Shown in pieces: positions 53,769 through 62,126 of a stretch of DNA of 64,000 nt. This stretch comes from Kribbella sp. NBC_00382 (GTDB lineage Bacteria > Actinomycetota > Actinomycetes > Propionibacteriales > Kribbellaceae), in the NCBI RefSeq assembly GCF_036067295.1, contig NZ_CP107954.1, positions 6,696,001 to 6,760,000 on the forward strand, in the 5' to 3' direction. The first letter of the stretch is position 1, and each line of letters opens with the position of its first letter. The notes beneath the pieces were generated by a model. It made no database searches. It was not told the DNA's origin and worked only from the letters and a program-made list of their open reading frames with translations. Position numbers and translations under genes: made by a program.

Positions 53769-54119
53769 ATGGATGTAACAGTCCGCGTAGCCGAGGGGGA
53801 CGCCGAGGACGAGTTGCGGTCACTACGTGATTGGCTGGCAACCGACGACGAGTTTCGGGGTCGTCTCGGTCTGGCTGGGAATGGGCCGGCTCCGGGGGAA
53901 ATGGGCGCTGTGGTCGACCTGCTCACGGTCGCGGTCGGAGGTGGCGGCGTCGCAACAGTACTTGCCGCGTCTATCAGTGCCTGGCTTCGGACTCGGCGCT
54001 CGGATGTGACTATCGAGATCACCGAATCTGTTAACCTGCGCTCGGTCAAAGTGACCGCGAACAGGATCAAGGATCCTGAGGGAATGATTCGTGAGGTGCT
54101 TGACGCAAAGGAGCGGTAA
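53769..54119 (+). CDS. EACC1-type effector-associated component
   Basis: A 116-residue protein matching the effector-associated constant component 1 family: VRVAEGDAEDELRSLRDWLATDDEFRGRL, PGEMGAVVDLLTVAVGGGGVATVLAASISAWLRTRRSDVTIEI and a final DPEGMIREVLDA. The middle hydrophobic segment (about 45-72) could insert in membrane. These small proteins are found next to caspase, protease or other effectors in actinobacterial conflict systems. The ATG at 53769 has GGAG 6 bases upstream. The stop TAA shares its last A with the caspase ATG (TAATG). Confidence 0.85.
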   Translation: MDVTVRVAEGDAEDELRSLRDWLATDDEFRGRLGLAGNGPAPGEMGAVVDLLTVAVGGGGVATVLAASISAWLRTRRSDVTIEITESVNLRSVKVTANRIKDPEGMIREVLDAKER

Positions 54120-55975
54120 TGCGTCTGCCTGAGCTGGAGCGCTCCAGAGCCGTGTTGATCGGTACAGCCAACTATAAAGATGTCGGGCTGCCTGACCTTC
54201 CGGGTGTCACGGCTAACCTCGCTGACCTTAAACGACGACTCGTCGACGACCGTCACGGCGCTTTCCGCGAGGTTCGGACCGTACTCAATCCGCGCTACAC
54301 CGTCGAGGTGGGCCCCGTTCTCGCGGAGGAGGCGGTGCTCGCAGAGGATACTTTGTTGGTCTATTACGCCGGTCACGGCCTTGTCGACGAACAAGGCGAA
54401 TTGTATCTCGGCCTGACTACCTCTACCAGCCGCCATATCCACTCGAGTGCGATGCCTTTCGAGCACGTTCGGCGCGCCTTTCTAGACAGCCCGGCAGCGA
54501 ATCGGGTACTAATCCTGGACTGTTGTTTCTCGGGCCGTGCTATCGAGGCAATGGCTGATCCGGATTCTGTGATCTCCGGACAGATCGACATCAACGGGGC
54601 GTACACGCTCACCTCATCTCCAGCGAATCGGACGTCGACTGCTCCCAGTGGCGCCCGCCACACATCGTTCACAGGCGAGCTGCTCAATCTCTTGGGCAAG
54701 GGCATTCCGTCGGGCAGCGAGATGATCTCTCTTGACGATACGTATACCTACCTGGTCCGTTCTCTCTCTGCACGCGGCCTGCCTAAACCGCAGCGCCGAG
54801 GTACCGGTACGGTCGGTCAGCTTGCCCTCTCTCGCAACCCGGCTTGGTCTAGACCCGTTGCTTCGCCCGTATCTGAGCGTGAGCTCGGCTTCTCCACCAC
54901 CGTCACCGGCCTGAGCGGGGACCCTGGGAATCGGCCGTCTATTGGATACCTCACGCACCTGCTGGACTCAAGAAACCCGGAGATTGCGCAGGCGGCATAT
55001 ACGGTGCTGACCGAGCTTGAGGCCGGCGACAACCCTGATATCGCAATGATTGCCAGGGCCGCCCTCCGCGACGCTGACGGCAGCAACGTGGGCTCCGAGA
55101 TTGATGACGACATCAGTCCTGCACTTGGGTTGCAGGTCGGCGGCCAATTCGAGCTGCGAACACCATTGCGCTGGGCGCAAAATCCAAGCAGTTCGAGCGT
55201 CAACACCGTCGCAGTTCAGGCTGAACCAACCTCGTCGATATCGGGCGATCTGCAACTGAAGACAGAGGCCGAGATCGCCCCTGACCAAGGGGCGAGAGGA
55301 GCCGCTGCGTCAGGGAAGGAGGCGATGGCTCCGCCGACCGACGACCTCTCCACTCGCAGACTGGGCGAAGAAATCCGCAACCTGAACAAGCTGTTCGAGA
55401 AGGACCTGCGGAGTCAACCGAACACAACTGCCCAGCTCCTCGCGGATCAAGCCGCCGGGAACTCTGCCGGCGCGGCTGCGACAGCCCGACCTAGAACCGC
55501 CGCCGAGATCATCGCGGAACACCGCGCCGCTCGCAGACTGAGTGAAGAACTCCGCGACTTGAGTGAACAAATCCGCAACCTGAGCGAGCAGTTCGAGAAG
55601 GACCTGCGGAGTCAACCGAAGACAGCTGCCGAGCTCCTCGCGGATCACGCCGTCGGCGCGGCTGTGACAGCCCGACCTAGAACCGCCGCCGAGATCGTCG
55701 CGGAACAACGCGCCAGAGAAGCTGCCGCAGAGGCCACGACCAGAAACGAAGAAGAAAAACAACCAAAGACACGCGTGTACGAGCTCGCCAAAGAACTCGG
55801 ACTCACGAGCAAGATCGTTCTCACCAGACTGAACGACATGGGCGAGTTCGTGCGATCGGCATCCTCGACGCTCGAAGAGCCCACCGTGCGCAGACTCCGG
55901 GCAGATCTCGAGAAGAACCCGCCCAGTCGGATACGTCGGCCAATTATGCGGGTCATACGTCTTCAGGGCAGCTAG
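54119..55975 (+). CDS. Caspase-like protease (EACC1-associated) with a C-terminal IF2 N-domain-like module
   Basis: A 618-residue protein. The caspase fold (about 5-240) has LLVYYAGHGLVD (His86) and RVLILDCCFSGRA (Cys136), the catalytic dyad. Residues about 265-410 are a linker of unclear fold. Then come two nearly identical repeat units (about 412-532) rich in charged helices. Residues about 551-598 read TRVYELAKELGLTSKIVL then RLNDMGEFVRSASSTLEE, which closely resembles the N-terminal domain of actinobacterial translation initiation factor IF2 (RVxELAKELG ... GEFVRSASSTxExPxVRRL). It is coupled to EACC1 by TAATG. It is likely a proteolytic effector; the IF2-like domain may serve for docking to ribosome or tRNA machinery or as bait. 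Confidence 0.83.
   Translation: MRLPELERSRAVLIGTANYKDVGLPDLPGVTANLADLKRRLVDDRHGAFREVRTVLNPRYTVEVGPVLAEEAVLAEDTLLVYYAGHGLVDEQGELYLGLTTSTSRHIHSSAMPFEHVRRAFLDSPAANRVLILDCCFSGRAIEAMADPDSVISGQIDINGAYTLTSSPANRTSTAPSGARHTSFTGELLNLLGKGIPSGSEMISLDDTYTYLVRSLSARGLPKPQRRGTGTVGQLALSRNPAWSRPVASPVSERELGFSTTVTGLSGDPGNRPSIGYLTHLLDSRNPEIAQAAYTVLTELEAGDNPDIAMIARAALRDADGSNVGSEIDDDISPALGLQVGGQFELRTPLRWAQNPSSSSVNTVAVQAEPTSSISGDLQLKTEAEIAPDQGARGAAASGKEAMAPPTDDLSTRRLGEEIRNLNKLFEKDLRSQPNTTAQLLADQAAGNSAGAAATARPRTAAEIIAEHRAARRLSEELRDLSEQIRNLSEQFEKDLRSQPKTAAELLADHAVGAAVTARPRTAAEIVAEQRAREAAAEATTRNEEEKQPKTRVYELAKELGLTSKIVLTRLNDMGEFVRSASSTLEEPTVRRLRADLEKNPPSRIRRPIMRVIRLQGS
55353..55714 (+). repeat. Tandem repeat of about 180 bases inside the caspase gene
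   Basis: Unit 1 (about 55353-55529) and unit 2 (about 55530-55714) share long identical stretches encoding LFEKDLRSQP/QFEKDLRSQP, ELLADH/QLLADQ and TARPRTAAEI. Unit 2 carries a short extra helix (ELRDLSEQ) near its start. The near identity at DNA level implies a recent duplication. Confidence 0.8.
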
Positions 55976-56416
55976 CCGACGGCCCCGTCCTCGTGCGGTC
56001 GACAGCCTCTGCAGGCTCCGCATCCCGGGATCGGATCATGGCTGACCAAGCAGGAGAGGGACGCCTGCTCGGGAGTGGGAACTGCGGTGGGGCGCAGGAG
56101 GCGAAGGCCGGCGGGGTGAACGATCCGCTGGCGAACAAACGGATGATGGGCGTTCACTGAGGAGGCTGCTGCATGGCGTGCGGATGCGATGGTGACGGAT
56201 TGAAGGCGTGGGGAGTACGTCGATCCGGTGGCTGATCTCGGGCACCCCACTCGCCAGCCAGCCGCACGTGCCATCCGGCGTCCACCCGTCGACGGTGGAG
56301 GGCGGGTGGGTACTCACCCGCGACGGAGGAGCGGAAAAGGACGGGTGGGTGGGAGCGACCCAGAGCTGCTCGCGACGGAGGAGCGGGCGGCGGCGGGCGC
56401 GTGGGGATGGAACGGG
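55976..56416. other. Gene-free stretch right of the caspase gene
   Basis: About 440 bases without a convincing gene. GCGACGGAGGAGCGG occurs twice (around 56322 and 56372). A 19-codon frame at 56173 has a good ribosome site but no recognisable product. Confidence 0.45.
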
Positions 56417-57757
56417 TTAGCGGATTCGCATTCCTGAGATGGCTCGGGAGATGACGAGACGCTGGATTTCGGAGGTGCCTTCGAAGATTGTGTAGATTTT
56501 TGAGTCTCGGTGCATGCGCTCTACGGGGTATTCGCGGGTGTAGCCGTTGCCGCCTAGGATTTGGATGGCGTCTTCGGTTGCCTTGACGGCTACTTCGCTG
56601 GCCTTCAGCTTTGCCATGGAGCCTTCGCCGTGGCGGTAGTCGGGGGTTTGGCCGCGCATCAACGCCGCTGACATGAAGCCGGCGCGCCAGACCAGGAGGC
56701 GGGCGGCGTCGATTTCCATGGCCATGTCGGCGAGCTTGAAGGCGATGCCTTGGTTGTCGATGATGGGGCGGCCGAATTGTTCGCGGCCCTTGGCGTAGTC
56801 CAACGCGAATTCGTAGGCTGCGCGGGCGATACCGATCGCCTGTGAGCCGACGATGTGGCGGGTCATTTCGAAGGTGGCCATCGAGGCGTTGCCGCGGGAG
56901 GCTGAGCCGTTGTTCTCGCGGGCCTTGGCGATGCGGGCGTCGAGTTTTTCCTTGCCGCCGAGGACGTTCGCGGCGGGGATGCGGACGTTGTCGAAGAAGA
57001 CGTCGGCGGTGTGGGAGGCGCGGAGGCCGTGCTTCTTGAGCTTGGTGCCCTGCTCGAGGCCCTTGACCTCGGACTTCGGTACTACGAAAGCGGCCTGCCC
57101 CTTACTCCCCAGCGACGGGTCGACGGTCGCCACGACGACGTGGATGTCGGCGATGCCGCCGTTGGTCGCCCAGGCCTTCTGACCGTTGATGACCCACTCG
57201 TCGGTCTTCTCGTCGTACGTCGCCTTGGTACGGATCGCAGAAACGTCCGAACCGGCGCCCGGCTCAGAAGAGCAGAAGGCAGCAACCTGTACGTCATCAG
57301 GCGTCCCGTAGCAGCGCGGAAGCCACTGGCTCCACTGCTCAGGCGTGCCATTCGAGAAGACGGCCGAGCTAGCCAGGCCGGTACCGACCAGCGACATCCC
57401 GATCCCCGCGTCGCCCCAGAACAGCTCCTCCTGGACCAGCGGCATCAGCAGCCCGGACGGGTCGATGAACAGGTTGATGCTGCCGTCCATCGAGTACAGC
57501 CCGATCTTGGCGGCCTCCTGGATCACCGGCCAGGGCGTCGCCTCGCGCTCGTCCCACTCGGAGGCAGCCGGCCGGATCACGTCGGCGGCGAAGGTGTGCG
57601 CCCAGTCGCGGATCTCGATCTGCTCGGGGTTGAGGTTGAGGTTGAAGGTCTGCCACTCCGGCTTCGAGCGCTCAGCCGCGAGCTCGCCGGCCAGCGCCAT
57701 CACGTCGGCCGACAGCGGCTCGGCGGGCGGCGTACTGGTTGACTCGGTCATGGTCAT
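56417..57757 (-). CDS. Acyl-CoA dehydrogenase
   Basis: A 446-residue FAD enzyme that introduces the alpha-beta double bond in acyl-CoA. Motifs are VQVAAFCSSEPGAGSDVSAIRTKA (FAD/substrate), WVINGQKAWATNGG, the glycine-containing ILGGNGYTREYPVERMHRD and IYTIFEGTSEIQRLVIS, with the catalytic Glu in FEGT. It lies divergently from a TetR gene followed by thiolase, reductase and hydratase genes, giving a nearly complete beta-oxidation set. TetR control through the palindrome between them is likely. Confidence 0.93.
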   Translation of the reverse strand: MTMTESTSTPPAEPLSADVMALAGELAAERSKPEWQTFNLNLNPEQIEIRDWAHTFAADVIRPAASEWDEREATPWPVIQEAAKIGLYSMDGSINLFIDPSGLLMPLVQEELFWGDAGIGMSLVGTGLASSAVFSNGTPEQWSQWLPRCYGTPDDVQVAAFCSSEPGAGSDVSAIRTKATYDEKTDEWVINGQKAWATNGGIADIHVVVATVDPSLGSKGQAAFVVPKSEVKGLEQGTKLKKHGLRASHTADVFFDNVRIPAANVLGGKEKLDARIAKARENNGSASRGNASMATFEMTRHIVGSQAIGIARAAYEFALDYAKGREQFGRPIIDNQGIAFKLADMAMEIDAARLLVWRAGFMSAALMRGQTPDYRHGEGSMAKLKASEVAVKATEDAIQILGGNGYTREYPVERMHRDSKIYTIFEGTSEIQRLVISRAISGMRIR

Positions 57758-57801
57758 CGATTCCTCCGGAGCGAGCTGCAGGGTGGTCGTACGGAAGTGA
57801 T

Positions 57802-57819
57802 GTTACCCACGAGTGTAAC
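57802..57819. promoter_or_regulatory. Candidate TetR operator between acyl-CoA dehydrogenase and tetR
   Basis: An 18-bp imperfect palindrome with arms GTTACCCAC and GAGTGTAAC (7 of 9 pairs; outer GTTAC/GTAAC perfect) lies in the 105-base divergent spacer, 44 bases from each start codon or so. Confidence 0.55.
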
Positions 57820-57862
57820 TATCGTTTGCACCCAGGGGTACCCGTATGACTAAGATCGGTGC

Positions 57863-58636
57863 ATGAGCTCCGCGCTGCTCGCGATCGGACGCCGCCGGAC
57901 CACGGCGGAGCGTCGTCGCGACCGTGAGCGGGACATCATCCGGGCGACCCGTGAGCTGTTCGACGAGCGCGGCACGATCGACGCGCAGATCGACGACATC
58001 GCCAAGCGCGTCGGCATCAACAAGGCCCTCATCTACCGGCACTTCGCGGGCAAGGAAGAGCTCTTCGCCCTCACCCTGGTCGACTACCTCGGCGAGCTCG
58101 ACGAGCGGCTCGAAGCAGTAGACGGCCCACGCAAGGCGCCGATGAACCGGCTGCGGAGCCTGAGCGAGGTCTTCGTCGACTTCTGCCTGGAGTACCCCGC
58201 CTTCGCCGACTGCGCGATGAGCCTGCTCAGAAGGACCGGCGAGCAGCTGTTCGGCGAGATCACCGAGCCGGTGATGATCAAGCTCGGCAACGCGATGGCG
58301 GCCGCGCTCGACCGGATCTCGACCATCCTCAAGGCGGGTCAGAGGACAGGCGTTTTCGACGAGGTCGACACCGACTACCTCGCCAACCACCTCTACACCC
58401 AGACCCTCGGCGCGATGCACATGGCCCGGATGGGCCTGATCGTCTCCCGTCAAACAGGAGACATGGCCCACCCAGTGGTCCACCACGCCGACATCAGCAC
58501 AGTACGAGCGACAGCCATCACCGCAACGCTCGCCACAGCAGTTGGCCGCAAGGCACTAGCCGGTACCACCACGCGCAGTACGAAAAAGGCCACCGCCCGG
58601 CGCTCACCCTCTAGTACCGCAGGAGAGAACCAGTGA
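57863..58636 (+). CDS. TetR-family regulator of the fatty-acid cluster
   Basis: A 257-residue repressor. The N-terminal HTH is typical: RERDIIRATRELFDERGTIDAQIDDIAKRVGINKALIYRHFAGKEELF. The C-terminal ligand domain is variable and ends in a basic low-complexity tail (TTTRSTKKATARRSPSS). The stop overlaps the GTG of the thiolase gene, so repressor and enzymes are co-translated. It probably senses an acyl-CoA, by analogy with regulators of beta-oxidation. Confidence 0.9.
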   Translation: MSSALLAIGRRRTTAERRRDRERDIIRATRELFDERGTIDAQIDDIAKRVGINKALIYRHFAGKEELFALTLVDYLGELDERLEAVDGPRKAPMNRLRSLSEVFVDFCLEYPAFADCAMSLLRRTGEQLFGEITEPVMIKLGNAMAAALDRISTILKAGQRTGVFDEVDTDYLANHLYTQTLGAMHMARMGLIVSRQTGDMAHPVVHHADISTVRATAITATLATAVGRKALAGTTTRSTKKATARRSPSSTAGENQ

Positions 58637-59910
58637 CCGAGACCCGCAAGGTGGCTGTCGTCGCCGGCAACCGCATCCCGTTCGCCCGGCAGGACAAGAC
58701 CTACCGGCACGCGTCGAACTCCGACATGCTGACCGCCGCCCTCAACGGTCTCGTCGACCGCACCGGGCTCGGCGGCCAGGAGGTCGGCGAGGTCGTCGCG
58801 GGCGCGGTCCTCAAGCACGCCCGCGACTGGAACATGGTCCGCGAGGTGGTCCTCGGCTCGAAGCTCGCGGCCACCACCCCGGCGTACGACATCCAGCAGG
58901 CCTGCGGCACCGGACTCGAGGCCGCGATCCTGGTCGGCAACAAGATCGCCCTCGGCCAGATCGAGGCCGGTATCGCCGGCGGCGTCGACACCGCGTCCGA
59001 CGCACCGATCGCGGTCAGCAACGAACTGCGCAACGTGCTCCTCGATCTCAACCGGGCCAGGTCGCTCCAGGAGCGTCTCAAGGTGCTCACCCACCTAAGG
59101 CCGAAGGACATCGTCCCGGAGATTCCGCGCAATGCGGAGCCGAGGACGGGCAAGTCGATGGGCGACCACGCCGCCCTCACCGCGCTCGAGTGGGGCATCA
59201 CCCGCGAGGCGCAGGACGAGCTCGCGTACAACTCGCACATCAACCTCGCCAAGTCGTACGACCGTGGCTTCCAGGACAGCCTCATCACCCCGTACCTCGG
59301 CCTCGAGAAGGACCAGAACCTCCGCGCCGACACCACCCTGGAGAAGCTGGCCAAGCTCAAGACCGTCTACGGCAAGGGCGAAACGGCGACGATGACCGCC
59401 GGCAACTCCACTCCCCTGACCGACGGCGCCTCCACCGTCCTGCTGTCGACCGACGAGTGGGCCGCCGATCACGGCCTCCGGCCCCTCGCCTACCTGACCC
59501 ACTCGCAGACCGCGGCGGTCGACTACGTGAAGGGCGCCGAAGGCCTCTTGATGGCGCCCGCGTACGCCGTACCGCGGATGCTCGCACGAGCCGGCCTCAC
59601 CCTCCAGGACTTCGACTACTTCGAGATCCACGAGGCCTTCGCCTCCCAGGTGCTGTCCACCCTGAAGGCCTGGGAGGACCCGATCTTCTGCAAGGAACGC
59701 CTCGGCCTCGACGCCCCGCTGGGTGAGATCGACCGGGTAAAACTCAACGTCAACGGCAGTTCGCTGGCGGCGGGTCACCCGTTCGCCGCGACCGGCGGCC
59801 GGATCGTCGCCGCACTGGCCAAGCAGCTCGACGAGAACGGCGGCGGCCGCGGCCTGATCTCGATCTGCGCCGCCGGTGGCCAGGGCGTCGTCGCCATCCT
59901 CGAGAAGTAG
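58633..59910 (+). CDS. Acetyl-CoA acyltransferase (thiolase), FadA2-like
   Basis: A 425-residue thiolase that cleaves 3-ketoacyl-CoA or condenses acetyl units. The acyl-carrying Cys is in DIQQACGTGLEAA; the other catalytic residues are in FEIHEAFASQVL (His), VNGSSLAAGHPFAATGGR (His) and SICAAGGQGVVAIL (Cys). The order and sequence blocks, such as VVAGNRIPFAR and TAGNSTPLTDGAS, match M. tuberculosis FadA2, whose neighbours FabG4 and HtdX are also represented here. The start is GTG within the tetR stop. Confidence 0.93.
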   Translation: MTETRKVAVVAGNRIPFARQDKTYRHASNSDMLTAALNGLVDRTGLGGQEVGEVVAGAVLKHARDWNMVREVVLGSKLAATTPAYDIQQACGTGLEAAILVGNKIALGQIEAGIAGGVDTASDAPIAVSNELRNVLLDLNRARSLQERLKVLTHLRPKDIVPEIPRNAEPRTGKSMGDHAALTALEWGITREAQDELAYNSHINLAKSYDRGFQDSLITPYLGLEKDQNLRADTTLEKLAKLKTVYGKGETATMTAGNSTPLTDGASTVLLSTDEWAADHGLRPLAYLTHSQTAAVDYVKGAEGLLMAPAYAVPRMLARAGLTLQDFDYFEIHEAFASQVLSTLKAWEDPIFCKERLGLDAPLGEIDRVKLNVNGSSLAAGHPFAATGGRIVAALAKQLDENGGGRGLISICAAGGQGVVAILEK

Positions 59911-59923
59911 GAGCAGACCGAAG

Positions 59924-61267
59924 ATGACGGATCGCTACCAGACCTTCACCCGTACGCCGCTGGGCCGCACGCTGGTCAAAAACCTGGGACTGCCGGACCC
60001 GACCCCGTTGCCGCGATGGACCGAGGGGTCGCCCGTGATCGACGGCCAAGTCGTCTTCGGCGCGATCACCGAAACCGATGCGGGCAAGGCGATCCAGGCC
60101 CTGCTGCGTGACATCGGCGCATCCTTCAGTACTGCGGCCGAAGGCGTCGCGTCCAGCACCCTCCGCCCGAAGGCACTCGTCTTCGACGCGACGGGCGCAA
60201 CGTCGACCGCGGACCTCACCTCGTTGCAGCGCTTCTTCTCCCCCGTCATCCGCCAGCTCGGTCCGGCTGGACGCGTGATCGTCGTCGGCCGTACGCCGGA
60301 GCTGTCCGCGACGCCCGAGCAGCAGATCGCGCAGCGTGCCCTCGAAGGCTTCACCAGGTCGCTCGGCAAGGAGGTCAAGCGGGGCGCGACGGTCAACCTC
60401 GTGTACGTCGCACCCGACGCCCACGACCAGCTCGACTCGACCTTGCGCTTCTTCCTCTCCCCCAAGTCGGCGTACGTCGACGGCCAGGTCGCCCGGATCG
60501 GCACCGGCCCCCACGTCGGCAACGACCCGACCGCTCCCCTGGCCGGCAAGGTCGCCCTGGTCACCGGAGCTGCCCGTGGCATCGGCGCGGCCATCGCCGA
60601 GACTCTCGCCCGGGACGGCGCGATTGTGCTCGGCGTCGACGTACCGCAGAACGCCAACGACCTGCGCAAGGTGATCAGCAAGATCGGCGGCCACGAGCTG
60701 CTGCTCGACGTCACCGCGATCGACGCACCACAACGGATCGCGGCGGCCGGTGCAGAGCTGGGCGGCCTCGACATTGTCGTCCACAACGCCGGCATCACCC
60801 GCGACAAGCGGCTCGCGAACATGCGTACCGACGCCTGGGACGCCGTCCTCGACGTCAACCTGCGGGCGCCCGAGCGGATCACCGCCCACCTGCTCGAAAC
60901 CAAGGCTCTCAATGACGGTGCCTCAGTGATCGGCGTCGCGTCAATCGCCGGCATCGCGGGTAACAATGGCCAGACCAACTACGCCACTTCCAAGGCCGGC
61001 GTGATCGGCCTCGTCCAGGCACTCGCACCACGGCTCGCCGAACGGAACCTAAGGATCAACGCGGTCGCACCCGGCTTCATCGAGACCGAGATGACCGCGA
61101 AGGTACCGTTCGCGATCCGCGAGGTCGGCCGCCGGATCAACTCGCTGCAGCAGGGTGGGCAACCGATCGACGTCGCCGAGACGATCGCCTGGTTCGCCGA
61201 TCCGGCCTCCGCGGGAGTCACCGGCAACGTGGTCCGCGTCTGCGGCCAGAGCATGCTCGGCGCCTGA
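59924..61267 (+). CDS. 3-oxoacyl reductase, high-molecular-weight FabG4 type
   Basis: A 447-residue two-domain short-chain dehydrogenase. The N-terminal ~205 residues are a degenerate Rossmann domain lacking a clear active site, the special feature of HMwFabG. The C-terminal domain has VALVTGAARGIGAAIAETLARDG (cofactor), VHNAGITRD, ASIAGIAGNNGQTNYATSKAG (Ser, Tyr and Lys of the active site) and PGFIETEMT. It interconverts 3-oxo- and 3-hydroxyacyl-CoA. ATG 59924 is 13 bases after the thiolase stop. Confidence 0.92.
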   Translation: MTDRYQTFTRTPLGRTLVKNLGLPDPTPLPRWTEGSPVIDGQVVFGAITETDAGKAIQALLRDIGASFSTAAEGVASSTLRPKALVFDATGATSTADLTSLQRFFSPVIRQLGPAGRVIVVGRTPELSATPEQQIAQRALEGFTRSLGKEVKRGATVNLVYVAPDAHDQLDSTLRFFLSPKSAYVDGQVARIGTGPHVGNDPTAPLAGKVALVTGAARGIGAAIAETLARDGAIVLGVDVPQNANDLRKVISKIGGHELLLDVTAIDAPQRIAAAGAELGGLDIVVHNAGITRDKRLANMRTDAWDAVLDVNLRAPERITAHLLETKALNDGASVIGVASIAGIAGNNGQTNYATSKAGVIGLVQALAPRLAERNLRINAVAPGFIETEMTAKVPFAIREVGRRINSLQQGGQPIDVAETIAWFADPASAGVTGNVVRVCGQSMLGA

Positions 61268-61268
61268 G

Positions 61269-62126
61269 ATGCCCACTCGCCGGTACGACGATTCGCCGGG
61301 CCTCGGATCGCTCTACGCCCGCACGGTCAAGGCGACGCTGCGCAAAGCGGAGTACGAGCCGGACCTCGACGGGCTGACCCTGGAGTTGCCGCGGGCAACA
61401 GTCGACCAGGACCACCTGACGGCGTACCGGGAGGTGACCGGGTTCTCAGCAGGACCTGCGCTGCCGGTCACGTACCCGCACGTCCTGGCGTTCCCGCTGC
61501 ATCTGGATCTGATGTCGGATCCGTCGTTTCCGTACAAGCCGATGGGCATCGTCCACCTCAGCAACACGATCACCCAGCTCAAGCCGCTGCCGATGCACGC
61601 CGAGTTCGCGATCACCGTGCACAGCGGCCCCGAGCGGCCGCATCCCAAGGGCACGGTCTTCGAGATCCTCAGCTCGGTCAGCGTGGACGAAGAGGTCGTC
61701 TGGACCGACACGACCACGCTGCTGAGCCGCTCGTCCGGCACCCCGTCGTCCCACGCCGACCTTCTCCCCGAGCCCGGCTTGGCGCCGACCGCCGTGTGGG
61801 ATCTCAGGGCGAACCTCGGCCGCCGGTACGCCGCCGCGTCCGGCGACCGCAATCCGATCCACCTGTTCAAGCTGTCGGCACAGGCCTTCGGGTTCCCCCG
61901 CCAGATCGCGCACGGCATGTGGGCCAAGGCTGCTTCCCTGGCCTCCGTCCAGCGATCCGGCGGGCTCCCCGACGCCTACACGGTCCGCGTCGACTTCCGC
62001 AAACCGCTCCTGCTCCCCTCTCGTGTCACCTTCGCCCACAGCCGCAAGGGCGACGCGGTCGACTTCGCCATCTACAACGACGACCAGTCGGTCACTCACC
62101 TCATCGGTCAGCTTCAACCTCGCTGA
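61269..62126 (+). CDS. MaoC-like 3-hydroxyacyl-thioester dehydratase, HtdX-like
   Basis: A 285-residue double hot-dog hydratase. The C-terminal half carries the hydratase 2 motif YAAASGDRNPIHLFKLSAQAFGFPRQIAHGMW with the catalytic Asp and His. The N-terminal half is the inactive hot dog typical of this subfamily. It starts one base after the reductase stop and completes the operon. Its 3' end overlaps the convergent thrS gene by 26 bases. Confidence 0.9.
   Translation: MPTRRYDDSPGLGSLYARTVKATLRKAEYEPDLDGLTLELPRATVDQDHLTAYREVTGFSAGPALPVTYPHVLAFPLHLDLMSDPSFPYKPMGIVHLSNTITQLKPLPMHAEFAITVHSGPERPHPKGTVFEILSSVSVDEEVVWTDTTTLLSRSSGTPSSHADLLPEPGLAPTAVWDLRANLGRRYAAASGDRNPIHLFKLSAQAFGFPRQIAHGMWAKAASLASVQRSGGLPDAYTVRVDFRKPLLLPSRVTFAHSRKGDAVDFAIYNDDQSVTHLIGQLQPR

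Noticed and set aside
56173..56232. A 19-codon Cys-containing frame (MACGCDGDGLKAWGVRRSGG) with a good GGAGG site
   Set aside because: Too short to support without conservation; neighbouring DNA looks non-coding.
56036..56317. Minus-strand 93-codon frame right of the caspase gene
   Set aside because: Ser/Pro/Arg-rich sequence without a ribosome site or resemblance to any family.
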